Source of the DNA: Kalaharituber pfeilii
Lineage: Eukaryota > Ascomycota > Pezizomycetes > Pezizales > Pezizaceae
DNA: 64,000 nt
Direction: 5' to 3'
NCBI GenBank assembly: GCA_015179045.1
Contig: WHUZ01000011.1
Span: forward strand, 992,001 to 1,056,000
The first letter of the stretch is position 1; each line of letters opens with the position of its first letter. A program made the position numbers and the translations under genes. Below, piece after piece: positions 11,158-22,600 of this stretch. Below the pieces are notes generated by a model, which saw only the letters and a list, made by a program, of their open reading frames with translations, did not search any database and was not told the DNA's origin.

Positions 11158-13480
11158 TTATATGCGCTTTATTGACGGACAGGTTTCAGTTTCATGCTTG
11201 CTATATTTCAGTCGCTCAATTTTTGTTGTTGACTAACTAGTTTGTTCATTTGTTCGTTTGTATTTTTGTTTTTGTTTTTATTTTTTATTTTTATTCATTC
11301 TCTCTCTTTTTTTTTTTCTTTCTTTTTTTTTCCGTAAATGTTTACTGTTCTGGTAATCTTATTTCTTATTTTGTTTTTAGCATGCATATGTTATGGGTCT
11401 CTCCTTTTTTTTCCTCCCCTTTCTTTCTTTTCTTTTTCTCCTCAATAGGGCAAACAAATTTTTTTTTTATGGTTTAATTTATATTTCTTTTTTTTTGTTA
11501 TGCGTGTGTGTTGTTGTTGTGTGTTTATGTATATATAGCTTCCCCCCTTTTTTTTCCCCTTATTTTCCCCCTCATTTTTTTCTCTTTTTTTTTGTGTATG
11601 AGCATAGCATCATCATAATAGGTGGGGGGTATGGCGGGGGGAGGAGAGGAGGGGAAGTGGGGCGGGGTATACAGAACAGATAATTTCTACTTATATTTTT
11701 TTTAGTACATAAATTAAATCGGACTTTGATTTCTGGGGGTGGGTGACTTTTGAGTAATTGTAATTTTTTTTTTGGATTTGTATGTAATTATAATGAGGGG
11801 GAGAGATTTGTAATAGGTTTTTTTTTTTTTTTTTGGGAGGATAAGGGGGAGGGGGGGGGGCGGGGGGGGGGGATAATAATAATTAATTAATTTGTGTAAA
11901 AAAGATGAATGTCTATATTGTATATATAAATATATGTATAAATATAAAAGAAAAAAAAGAAAAAAAAAAAAAAATGCAAACTGGGTGGATTATATGCAGT
12001 TAGGTAAGAAGCTCAGGGGAACAAGAAAAGTAATTAAATGAATAAATAAATAAAAAAGAAAACAGAAAAAAAAAAAAAAACAGAATAAAAAGAAACAGAA
12101 AAAAAAAGTTTCGAAACTCTCGAAAAGATCCGAACAACGAAACCAACCCACCCACTCCCCCCCCCACCCCACCCACCCTACTCCATAAAGTTACGGGTAA
12201 AAAAAAAAACCGAGCAACGGACTTACCAAAGGCTTACTCGACCACCTAAGCCAGGAACGGGCCGAGGGTATATCCAGTCCATGTACCCCGTATGATGGAG
12301 GAGGAGGAGGAGGAGCAAGTTCGGTGCTACCAGTAGTATCATATGGGTTCCCATGGGCAGGGCGAATTGAAAATGCGTGATCCTGAGTTGGTTGGTTGGT
12401 TGGGTTGGGTATCAGACGCAAAGCTAGAAAAATAAAAATAAAATGAAATGAAAGAATAAATGAATAAATAAATTATGGAGGCGGCGTCGAAAAAAAAAAA
12501 AAAAAAAATCGCACCAAGAAGGGGAAAAGAAAAGAAGGAAAAAAAAAAGGAGAAAGAGAAAAGAGAAAATTGTCAGGTCGAGTGTAGACTGTGTATATGT
12601 ATATACGGATGCACGATTTGATCCGCTGATGATGATAAAGCTATGGTACCAATAACATACTCCGGATAAGTGGGGGGTAGGGCAGTAGCATATGTAGTTG
12701 TAGTTTTTAGTTGATTTTGCAACTCTAAAACTCGCAGGTCCGGGTTTTTGGTTGTCCGGGTTAGCTCCGGGGGTGCGGGGGGTTTACTTAGACTACATAG
12801 TAGTAACCTCTGTTATGCATCGGGAGAAAAAGCTTGCAGCAGAGTCCCCGCCGCCGTTGCCGGAGATTCCAACCCAACACCGTGGGTATGGATGAGGAGG
12901 TGAGGGACAAGTGTGTGAAGGAGAGAGCTGATTTTTACTCGTCGGAGTTTTATTCTCAGTGAGACTGTCCTCTAGAAACTTTTTCTAATTCTAAGGGAAG
13001 CATATCTAAGCTACTTAGTTACTGGCATATAAAGGGTACATAGAGGGTTGGCTCCCTGGCAAGCCCGCTTTACAGCAATTTATATATATATATATATATA
13101 ACAACTTCCGGGCTATGTACCAGTCTATGGCAGGGACCTATATACCCGGGCCAGGTTGGAAACTGTCTCCATGCACTACATACACAGCATGCGCCCCATC
13201 CTTGTCCTTCCTCTTGGGTCTCTCCAACTTCCTGAACCTAAACACTACATATTCTGCACTCCATGCCGCTCTGCAGGTGCAGTAGACCTCTTCTTCTCCT
13301 CCGGCCTTCCTCCTCCACATGCCTCCACCTTTCCCCGCCTCCTGTACCATTCTGCTGAATTTGTCAGCCCCTCGCTTTCGATTTCCTGTCATGGCAGCAT
13401 GGTTGATGGGGGTTTTGCGCTACTCGGGCTTGGTAGTTTAGAGGGTGTCAGGAACGTGTTTTCTTCTTCCGAAGCTGGTA
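10931..13480. other. Homopolymer-rich spacer
   Basis: The stretch 10,930-12,560 is dominated by T runs (30 T at 11127-11156) and then G and A runs, with a (TA)n microsatellite at about 13081-13099. On the minus strand 12423-12238 has a good acceptor (TTTTTCTAG) and a GTAAGCC donor around an open frame, and 12.6-12.8 kb is also open, but the pieces did not join into a convincing protein. It may hide a gene with long A/T introns. Confidence 0.4.
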
Positions 13481-13524
13481 ATTCTGGCTCGAATTGGCGG
13501 CCAATCGGTCCGCCTTCATCTTCT

Positions 13525-14440
13525 TCATTGTCTTCCTGTTCGATTAACGGCCTTGGGTCTTTTGCCTAGGCGAATTTCGGTCTTCGGTGAAGACTCTATA
13601 GGTGCTGAGAGTATGAGTGTAGCCGATAACCATTCCTCTTTTTCTCTCGGTCTGAATTTTCTCTTGAACGTATAATCATGTATTGCTACCTTTTGTCCGA
13701 ACGGTCTTAGATTGACCCTTTCATTCAGTATATATACTGCGGGTATTATCCGCAGCAACGGTTCCTGTCCTGTGGTCTTATATGGGAGCCAGTTTTTTGT
13801 GTAGATGGCCCGTCTGGTGGCTTCTCCCCACAGGCTTTGTCCGGCTTGTGCCCTAATCAGTGCGGTCCAAGCCATGGTATAATCGTTCTGTTGATTTTTT
13901 CAGTGACTGTATTGGTTTCGCTATGTCATGGGGTTGTTTCTTTTAACACAATTCCCCTTTATTTTAGCTCGCCTTCTAATGCGTCGTTTCTGAATTCCCC
14001 TTCCCAATCTGCTTTTATAGCATTGGTTCGGGCTTCACTCATGGTCTCTAGGCCATTGATGATGGTCATTAGGACATCGGTGGTATCTGATTTAGTCCTT
14101 TCAATTGCAGCAGCTACATCTCGGCTGTAGTCATCGGTTGCCAGTAGGACATATTCCTTCCCGTCTCATGCCTTACGGTTTATCGGTCTGACTAGCTCCG
14201 CGTGTACGACCTCGAGTAGCTGGTGGGCTCTGATTTTTTCGTCTTGTGTTTGTGCGGGTGGTTTGGTGCTTTTACCTCGCAAACATGCCAAACAACTTCC
14301 CTGGGGCTTCTTACCTTATGCTTCTGATAGGGTATCATAAGAAAGATATCCATACCTTTCGTGGAGTTCCTTTATCTTGTCCCCCCGCCTTCAATTTCTG
14401 CCAGTTTGGTCTCGTTCTCGGTTCCATCAGTTATGAATAG
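13525..14440 (-). pseudogene. Ty1/copia integrase fragment, broken
   Basis: Reading the minus strand downwards from about 14.4 kb gives copia integrase: a KPPAQTQDEK-like link, LLEVVHAELVRPI, EYVLLATDDYSRD, MTIINGLETMSEA, IKADWEGEFRNDALEGELK, RGIVLKETTP, then GQSLWGEATRRAIYTKNWLP. Several in-frame stops interrupt it, and some conserved acidic residues are replaced (ADWEGEF where active copies have TDNGGEF). It therefore cannot make an active enzyme. It is part of the same decayed copia element as the gag/protease fragments at 15.6-16.9 kb, now separated by a foreign transposase fragment. Confidence 0.8.
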
Positions 14441-14889
14441 CGTACAAGGACTAGTCTGGGTTTTGATAATTGCCCCCTTCTACTAGTTTCCAATCCAGTG
14501 CCCCAGTATCTTGCCACCAATCAGGTTGCTAAAGGTTATATAGTAGAGAACGTTCTCGATGATGAGATTTTGCTTTGTCATCATAGTTCATGAGGTGGTT
14601 CATTTTCTTCATTGCATTGATATAGTCCATGATCTTTCCTTTATCCAATTAGTACTAGTGTAGAAAAAAAATTACTATATATAGAAATATTTAGTTAACT
14701 CTGCGATGACTTTTATATACACGTTCAGTAAACTCTTTTGTACCATATGTACAACCATCTCGATACGCCTCCATAGTACCCAAACATTTATGAAAAAAAA
14801 CGATTAATAGTAAGATCTGAAATAGACTTGAGACTTAATGGAACTGTTGCCAGGCACTTACCCCCCTGTCTCCATACAAATAATATTTG

Positions 14890-15573
14890 CTATACCGGAT
14901 ACACTAACACTGATACGCGTAAAGCATCAATATTATACTCACAATTATTGCGTGTATAACGTTTAGCTGCTGCCCAAAAATACTCTATAAAATTGAGCTC
15001 ACAGTGAAAACGAGGATAGAATAGAACTAAATGTCCATGAGCTTCTATTTCCTCTTGTAAGCGTCCTTTTTGTTCCAAAAAGTCACGTTCCATTCCTAAA
15101 CACCGACGTGCACAACAATCACGAACACCTGGTGGACATTTTTTATTTGGACAGTCCAAGCGCATGCCATGTTTCCAAAGTCCACGCTCTTTAAATACTT
15201 CTCTAATTCCCTTTGGTTGATTTCGCCATTCAGGGTTTGGATGATCAGGTGGGAAGTTCATTGGTTGTGGACGTTGTTTGCTATGAATAAATCCGTCTCG
15301 TAATCGTGGTTGTTTACCTCCAGGATTCAAATTCATGCGAGATACTACTAAAGCATCTTCTGCAAAAGCTGCATGATTTGAGGCATTATCAAATAGAAAT
15401 ACTGCTTGCTTGCCTGGATATGCTGCTTCAAATAGTGGAATTGCTTTAGTGATTGTATGCTCAACCATCTTATCTCCATTCCAATAGTTGTCCTTTCCAT
15501 ATTCGAGATATTCAGTAGCAAATTTCCCATTATGTTGTAAACGACCTGCTGGTGTCATGAACTCGGAAACCAT
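14890..15573 (-). pseudogene. C-terminal part of an IS630/Tc1-like DDE transposase
   Basis: 227 codons without a stop. Motifs match the catalytic half of a large fungal DDE transposase family: MVSEFMTPAGRL, AVFLFDNASNHAAFAEDAL (second Asp), a Cys-rich insert (DCPNKKCPPGVRDCCARRCL) and FHCELNFIEYFWAAAKRYTR (catalytic Glu in the NFIE motif). The first Asp region and DNA-binding domain are missing. Upstream, near 15.6 kb, the sequence turns into copia protease, so the copy is 5'-truncated or was cut by rearrangement. The frame may extend to about 15,600 (FADEDRIMV). No terminal repeats were identified. The long open frame suggests fairly recent arrival. Confidence 0.75.
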
Positions 15574-15599
15574 AATTCTATCCTCATCGGCAAAGGTGA

Positions 15600-16330
15600 G
15601 TGCATGCTCTCGGAGGTGGATGAGGTCCGTAATTTCCGTTTTCCATACTTGGAGCCCATCGATATTTCCATCCCAGTTTCTTGGTGCTGGGAGGCGAGCG
15701 AATGGGACATAATGGCGGAGATCGGGAGCTTGTTGGTATATTGGCCATGGCCGGGCCTATATCTCCAACCCATTCGCATTTGGTTTTGTGCCCATCGTGT
15801 CCTTTTGTGCTGATATTGACACATCGGGAGTTGCTTAGCCACACCATCCTCATTGTAGTGTGGGCATCCGCTCCTGTGTCATGCTCAAACCAATCGCGGT
15901 CCGTCCTCACATTATTGATCCTGATTACTCCTACTTGGATCCCCTCATCTTCGCCATTTGCTTCAACTTTTGTTCATCTCACTTTTTCGTAATGCATTCG
16001 TCTTCGGTGTGTCCTTTTCCTCTCCAACCCTTGCCCTTTCGACAGTAGGCACATTCCTTCTTTTCGTCCTTTGGCTCTTTACTATCTGCGTTAAGAATTA
16101 TCGCGCCGTCCTGCGCTCCAGTCCCATTCTTCTTTCTACGTCGGTCAGGGATGTATTGTAGGAGATCCCGCATTACGTTCCCGTATGTGAACTCCCTTTT
16201 CACCCTTATGTTTTCGATGTATTCCGGTAAAACGAAGGCATCGACGACAGTAAAAATCCGGCTTTGCAGTAATCGTCAGTGGAGATCTCCTGCATGCATT
16301 CTCCCAGCACCTTTTTCTTCTAATCAAAAG
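15600..16330 (-). pseudogene. Ty1/copia gag zinc knuckle and protease fragment, copy 2
   Basis: On the minus strand a YGNVMRDLLQYIPDRRRKKN segment is followed by the zinc knuckle ECAYCRKGKGWRGKGHTEDEC (about 15992-16054). After a frame change comes a copia protease start, DWFEHDTGADAHTT, with the catalytic DTGA at about 15860-15880. The order gag to protease is normal for copia. Frameshifts and loss of the downstream protease half show decay. It is a second copy of the segment at 16.5-16.9 kb. Confidence 0.72.
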
Positions 16331-16499
16331 TCGAGTTGGCTAGTGTGGCCTTCATTAGATTCCACCTGTTCTCGTATATTCGCGGATGATGGTGTTTCGG
16401 TCATTGAATGAGAACTGGAAAAGCTTCCCACTATGGTACTTCTCCTAGGCCGCTTATTGTCTTTCCTTCGTATTTTGAGCGTAGTATTTCGTATGCATC

Positions 16500-16930
16500 T
16501 TTCGCGGCCTTACACAGCCCAATGGACGACATTGTCTCGGGTTCACAGTTTTTGTGCGTCTGCTCCGGTATCGTATTCCGTCCGGTCGCGATCTATTCGA
16601 GCATTGTTTATTCTGATTACACTCATTCGGATGCCTTCGTTCTTATGATCGGCCTCTTCAGTATCCACCTTTTTGGCTTCCTTCTTTTTTCTTTTTTCTT
16701 GTCGTCCCGTTTTTCAGTGTGGCATTCCTCCTCGGTATGCCCTTTTCCTCTCCATCCTTTAACATTCTGGCAGTAGGCACATTCCTTTTTATTGTCCTTC
16801 TCTTTCTTAGTTTCTGCCTTAAAGATGACAGGATCATCCTGCAATCCAATGTCATTTTTCCGCCTTTTGTTCTCGAGAATGTATCTTTCCAGTTCTCCAG
16901 TTACGACACCGTAACTAAAGTCAATAAACT
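16500..16930 (-). pseudogene. Ty1/copia gag zinc knuckle and protease fragment, copy 1
   Basis: Minus-strand frames give GELERYILENKRRKNDIG, the knuckle ECAYCQNVKGWRGKGHTEEEC (about 16720-16787), a Lys-rich link, and then a protease start DRTEYDTGADAQ (about 16555-16575) that soon hits a stop. The DNA around the knuckle closely resembles that at 15992-16054, so the two segments are duplicates or separate insertions of one family. Its 5' side is fused directly to gypsy protease sequence. Confidence 0.7.
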
Positions 16931-17050
16931 GGGAGGTAGCTCCCGAGTCTATCATACAGGTAGATTTAACAGAATCATTAACGACACAGGACAGAATCAA
17001 AGGGTCTTCTCCTCCCAGGTCTCCGGAAATAGAAATAGATGAAATGAAAA
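16900..17050 (-). pseudogene. Ty3/gypsy-type protease fragment
   Basis: LILSCVVNDSVKSTCMIDSG continuing ATSQFIDFSYG is the start of a retroviral-type aspartic protease, with catalytic DSGA. The fragment stops after about 20 residues past the active site, where copia gag begins. It belongs with the gypsy gag pieces further upstream on the minus strand. Confidence 0.6.
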
Positions 17051-17159
17051 TGACGAAAGCGATTCCTCTTGTTCCTCCTTTTCCTAGCCTTCCTCGAGAT
17101 TCCCAATTCCTTATTATCAGTTCCTTCCATCAGTACTTCCTCCAAAAGGCAAAAACAAT

Positions 17160-17275
17160 TAGCAGAACACAAAGCAGAAACAGAGCACAAGGCAGAGACA
17201 GAGCATGAAGCAGAAGCGGAGGCAGAAACGAAAGCAGAAGCAGAAACAACAGCAGAAGCAGGGACAGGTTCAGGA
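17160..17275. repeat. GCAGAAR-rich degenerate minisatellite
   Basis: Short units of the form GCAGAAGC, GCAGAGAC and GCAGAAAC recur. On the minus strand they would code a Ser/Ala-rich linker between gypsy gag and protease. It is probably an expanded linker of the element. Confidence 0.6.
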
Positions 17276-17336
17276 TAGATGGCACCAGGTAGCATCCTGG
17301 CACTCTTCAGACGGCCATCATGTGCTGAAGAGGGTA

Positions 17337-17690
17337 CTAGTTTTTTGACTCAGGGGTGATGTAGAGGGGGGTAGCGTTGGCGGGAGGACTAGGGATGGTG
17401 GGTTCGGCGTTGGCGGTTCTAATCATTTGGGTCTTTCCTCGGAGAGGGCAATTGGTGGCCCAATGCCCCGGTTGTCCGCAGTACATACACAGATTATTTT
17501 CCCGTCGCCTCTTTTTTTCTTCGTCTGAGAGGGGTCCTCGCTTCCGGCTGATTTGGGTTTGAGTTGCCGAGAGGCCCATTGGGACAGTTCCTCCGGGGGC
17601 CTGTAAAGGGTGAGGGGTAATGGGTTTGGTGATAGAGGCGGGGGTGGAGGCGTGTAGGGCTCTGTCCTTGTTATCATAAATGCTGTTTTC
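17337..17690 (-). pseudogene. Ty3/gypsy gag nucleocapsid fragment
   Basis: An open minus-strand frame reads YDNKDRALHASTPASITKP, a Pro-rich linker, SDEEKKRRRENNLCMYCGQP and a retroviral zinc knuckle CMYCGQPGHWATNC (C-x2-C-x4-H-x4-C), then ends at a stop. In an intact gypsy element this directly follows the capsid domain, but here a piece of reverse transcriptase sits between them. Confidence 0.8.
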
Positions 17691-18115
17691 CACTCATCCC
17701 CTTTGGTGATCTGTACTAAGTTGTATCCATTCTTTAAGTCAAGGGTAGTGAAGTATTTGCCCTTGTGAAGTCGGTCTCGGAGTTCTGCCATTAGTGGGAG
17801 GGGATAGCAGTTTTTGATAGTAATTCGGTTTAGGTCTTTATAATCGACATACATGCAAAGTTTGCTATTCTTCTTCGGGACGAACAGGATAGGTGCGCCT
17901 GCTGGGGATTGTGAGGGTCGGATCTTTCCTTCCTTTAATATCTGTTCGATGTACTCCTTAAGGATTTCCAACTCTTTCTCACTTAGTCGGTAAATGGGTC
18001 CCCAGGGTGGTTGTTGTCCTTCTTGTAGAGGTATGCGATGGTCGTATGATCGGTACAGGAGTAATTTTGCTGCTGTCTCGGGGTCGAAAACCTTTGAGAA
18101 TTTCTTTTTCCATGA
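17690..18115 (-). pseudogene. Ty3/gypsy reverse transcriptase fragment, misplaced
   Basis: The frame gives FSKVFDPETA, YDHRIPLQEGQQPPWGPIYR, LKEYIEQILKEGKIRPSQSP, AGAPILFVPKK, MYVDYKDLNRITIKNCYPLP, FTTLDLKNGYNLVQI and GDEWKTAF. These are the first motifs of gypsy reverse transcriptase up to the LDL motif. The YxDD catalytic motif is absent because the sequence jumps to gag nucleocapsid in another frame immediately after KTAF. It cannot be functional. Confidence 0.85.
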
Positions 18116-18119
18116 TGCT

Positions 18120-18470
18120 AGGTCAAAGGTTGCCTGCTTGCCAGCTACCTATACACAGCCTGACGAAAGCGTCGAAGTCGGTTGGCTCGTTTAGGACACT
18201 GATGAGGTGGTTTTTTACCTGGAACCGGAGCCCATTTCGAAAAAAGTCAATTTTTGTTTGATCATCATATCCAAGGGTCGCGGCCAGGGGGGCGAATTTC
18301 GCGTGGTAAGTGGAACAATTGTCGTTGCCTTGCTTCAGGGCTTTTAGTTTCCTTTCGGCGGTGGTTCTGGCGTCAGGATCATCGAAGGCGGCTCTCAAAG
18401 CGGTGATGAAGGCAGCATAGTCTCTGAAGGTGACTTGTCCCTGGGGCAGGCCAATAGGTAGACTCCTGAG
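18120..18470 (-). pseudogene. Ty3/gypsy gag capsid fragment
   Basis: GQVTFRDYAAFITALRAAFD, RTTAERKLKALKQG, YHAKFAPLAATLGYDDQTKI, FFRNGLRFQVKNHLI and DFDAFVRLCI form the retrotransposon capsid domain of Ty3/gypsy gag. The frame ends shortly after FVRLCI where reverse transcriptase sequence intrudes; the nucleocapsid continues at 17.69 kb. Confidence 0.85.
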
Positions 18471-18779
18471 TCGTATTGGTAGAGTTGTCGGTTGATTGTG
18501 GGTCGGGATTTCTGAGGCATTCGATGGTTTTTTGTCGGAGGTGTCGTTCAGAGTTGACGCTTCTCCGGGCTCATAACCTATTATATTATTATAGAGAAGA
18601 GAGGTTTATTCGCTCGCTCAGTGATCTTGGGAGCCCTAGACAATCTCATATCTCTATTCCTCATCTATTTATCCGACCATCCCTTGCCGCACTGGGATTT
18701 ATCCGATTGAAACTTGCCGTTTCCGGTTTCTTTCAGTGAACGTGAAGAGGCCAGTTTCCCATACCCTCGCCTGCCACTA

Positions 18780-19600
18780 CCTCGCTATCCTCTCGTGTTG
18801 GGCTCGCTCACCGCTGCTAATGCATCCTGGATGCTGATTTGCTTCTGTCTCCAGTTCTTGCCGGTTTTGGTGACTCACTTCTCGCCACCCTTCGTGGTTG
18901 TTTCCCTTTCCTTCTACATGGGGTTCAGATCGTATAAGTGCTGTCTCCCACGTAGATGACATCCTCAATTTCCTCCTCTCCAGTGGTCCTTTTGACCCCA
19001 TGGTCCACTTGGAACTGTCCCACTTGAATTACGCTATAAACACAAGATACATGCCCCTCAATTCCGTTCCTGTGAGCCTTCTCGCTCCGAATCTGGGGGC
19101 TCCAATTCTAAGAGTTTGGTATCTGCTTCTGTTGAGGAGTCATCGTAGCCGGGAATCACTGTTGTCCCAGCCTCATTTAAGTTTACCTCTTCAGTAGCTT
19201 CATCTTGGTCGGCGAGCTGACTCTGAGAAGTGGTCGGCACACCACTGCTGGCAGTCTGGCTTGCCATCCGATATCTTTTCAGATCGGCTGCGTATGCTGC
19301 CAAATCCCTAAGCTCAGGAATCTCTGTAGTCTCGAGATCATCCTGTGTAAGGTTCTCCCCAATCTTTGCTCGAAGATCAGCTTTGATCACTCGTAATTCC
19401 TTCTCTTATATTGCGTACCCATTCGATCCAAGATTCGAACTCATGATCTGCTGCCTCTGCGCGGCTCTACTCTCCGTGCAATCCCACCGCTCCCTTCGCA
19501 CACATGAGACTTTCCGCATTCTTCGCGGTCTGCAGGAGGGCATTTTCCACCTGTGTGCTTCGGAAGCCTGTAAACTGCTTCCATTTTGTTGCACCCTCCA
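18780..19600 (-). pseudogene. Probable gypsy gag N-terminal region, decayed
   Basis: Minus-strand frames at 19390-19058 (KADLRAKIGENLTQDDLE, IPELRDLAAYAADLKRY and an acidic, Ser/Thr-rich tail) and weaker ones at 19001-18777 sit just 5' of the capsid fragment, where a gypsy gag N-terminus is expected. These regions are poorly conserved, so the assignment rests mostly on position. No LTR was identified upstream. Confidence 0.4.
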
Positions 19601-22600
19601 CTGTGAATCTATCTCCTACCAGTCACCACAAAAAACCTCTTCTCCCACTCCTTAACAGGGCGGAGCAGCCCAAGATTCCCCTCACACTCCATGTTTCCCT
19701 AGATATTAAGCCGTGTTCACATATTTTTTTTCTAGCCCATCCCCACAGTCCTTCCACCCCTAAAACTCCCGTTAACTACAATCAACATTTCTTGCCTTCA
19801 TATAGTTGTTTCTACTTATTTGTTTCCACTTCCTTTCTTTGTTTGTAGGTTTGGTTTGAATGAGAGAGCCTTTTATTAAAATGAGGTACTTTCAAGTTAT
19901 AATCTAGCCGATGTCGCAGGTCGTTAAAGTAGCGTTTTGGTACTCACAGATTGCCGCGCTGCCCTTCTCGCCGCTTTGGTTAACTTGTTGGATATAGGGG
20001 TAGAAAATTTAGTCGCTGTAAGTCCATTCTCCCTCCATTGCCAATCGCTGAGGTTCAATTCCGTAGAAAAGGCCGATATTCTTGCTCAGGATACCGATCT
20101 CCTCACTGATGAGAATTTTTAGGCGGGGCATCACTTGGTTGCGGCGTTGCGACCAAGTGGTGAGTTTGACATTCGAAAGAGAAGTGTTTACAGATGGTTG
20201 GCTCGCATATCAGAATCTGAATTGCCCTGAGAGACAGTAATTTGAGCCTTTTTTTTTTTTTTTTAACGTAACCCCGCATACAGGCTGCCAGCCTATGGCA
20301 GGGAAATTTGGACATTTGACCTAACGGATCAGTTAGTAACTCTATTTGCCAATTATGATGGGTGACTTGCCTCTACTTTTGCTTCTGGTACCTCTTGTCT
20401 GCAGAGTGTCAATGGAAAGTTTGGTTGCACTGTGGTTAGAAGGTGAGAACGAGTGTAATAGATGTGTGCAAGATTATATATTGCTTGAGAGAAGAGGGGC
20501 GAGGAGTCTCCCTCTCGTCCAGCCCCTCTTTCGATTAACACTAAACTAGTTTTGCTTGGCCTGCCGTACCCATTACCATGATTGCGTACTCGGTGGCCAC
20601 TGCACTACCTCAGCCTTTCAGATACTACACCACACGAGGACTAGGCCATTCTCTCACTTTCCTTCTCTCTTTTCCCCCGTCCTATCTTTGTTAACTTTAT
20701 TCAGCGCACTAAGCCGATATGCCAAGACCCGGCCTGACCGTTAAGCCTTCCGGTAGTGTGCCATCGCCTACACTAGTCAGCGTCTGGTTACGAGACTACG
20801 CCTACACTAGCAATGTTGGTCCGAGGTTACGCAGGCATGGATCTCATTAGCCTCCCGGCACCGGATTCCCTATGTTCTCGTTCGCATGTAGACCTCCCTG
20901 TGTAGTCTTAGTCCCGTCTTCCTGTCTGTCTTGTGTTGATATTGCCATTGTCCCCATATCGGTAGATCATAAGGGCCTCGAGCCCGCCTCTGTAGATAAT
21001 TCTTCTTCTCATCCGCTGTCCTGTCTGTTAATAGACCCATCAAGTTCATCAGTCAGGGAGTTGTACGAACAAGTACTTCTACTTACCAAGGGGTACGATT
21101 AAGTCATTCGACGGTTTGTTAGCAGTAAGGTAAGTACAGAGGTTCTAGGAACGTCAGGGTAACCAGAAGGCTAAGGTAGCTCAAGGGCTGTGGTAGCATT
21201 CGACGGCTACGGTTCGGTGACTGCGGTTTGGAGGCTGCGGTTCATTCAAAAACTAGGGTTACGATCCAATCAAGACAGCAGACGAAGAGCTGTCTAATTC
21301 CGAAGTTTTATCTGTGATGAGACCTCAAACCAAGGACAAAATAGTTGAAAGAGTGGCGAAATCTTGCAAAGTCTTCACTGAATACACTTCGTTTGTGGTT
21401 TCACCGCTATTTTTTTCTCATATAGTTTGTTGCTAAACAATCAGCTAACGAATCGAACAGCTGATGAATCAGGTGCTTAGGCGAGCAATAGCTAGCTACT
21501 GGCTGTTCTCGTGTCAGCTACTAGCTAGCCTTTCATAGTTGGTCGGTTACTACTTGAGCTTCCAGTAGGTTCACGGCGGTCATTTGCTAATCCATAGTTT
21601 ATATGATAAAAATTAAAATAATCAGTGATTAATGCCGGTTCCTATTCGGTATAGTGTCGTGTATCAGCTTGTCTGAAGGAAATTGAGCAGGGGAAGAACG
21701 AGATTATGCAAGATCAATAATGCATATTAGGCTACCTAATCAGGTAGTCACTTCCTGATAAAACCAACATGCCACTTTTCCGTTGTCGCCAAGCACATGC
21801 AACCAGACTACTCCCCAATTTCGGTCTAGCTTGACAAAACTAAGATGGGACAAATGCACCCACCATACTTCGAAGGTGCAGAGAGATGAAATTCTTTGCT
21901 GTTTGAAGTCCGGATCAAACTATGAATTCGATGTCAGTTTGAACCAGAGTAACTCGTTTTTATTCTTTTGCTTTCTATTTTTTTTTCTTTATGTCCTCAC
22001 ATTACCGACCGATGCATGGTTTTCCTATGACACTGCCCTTGACCAACCTGTCCTTACAATTCGCTTGAGGGTACCCAAATTGCTGAACATAATAACAGGT
22101 GCACGTAAAACCTAATTACTAACGTTCTGTCCTCCAATACCTCCTCCTAGTCTGGTCTGATATTCTCTTGGCTCTCCTTACATTGTTCTAGCCCTTTTAT
22201 TGCCTATATCTCTCCTAGACCCTCCTGTATGTGGCTTAAATATTGACGTCCTCGCAAGTAGGGATATTGAAAGAGAAGAAGATTAACCTTCCCTCGGCTA
22301 ATCTCCCACAAGGAATATGCATTTCCAAGCACCATGGGATAGTTCGTAGCAGACAACGTTGTGGGAATTAGATGAGTACAAGAATTATGGAAGCAGTAAG
22401 CGGACTAAGTTGGAGAGAATTATGGAAGGTGGGAGGGAACAGAAGGTCTCCCACCAGACGGTACAAGACTTCTTATCAGGGTCACTACCAGAAGAGCGGG
22501 ACAGTGAGTATGAAGGGAAGACAAGTCGTTGAAACTGGGTTTCTACTACTTTATACGGAGCATCAAGTCTCACAGTGTTACACTAAGATCAACCCACGCC

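Noticed and set aside
12238..12830. Minus-strand exon candidates with good splice signals (for example RVLELQNQLK and a Pro-run segment)
   Set aside because: Individual pieces look coding, but the plus strand is equally open in part, phases do not agree cleanly and no start could be placed. Left as unresolved, not annotated.
19425..19505. tRNA-like B box (GAGTTCGAATC on the minus strand)
   Set aside because: No cloverleaf can be drawn, and the sequence also fits as part of the decayed gypsy gag leader.
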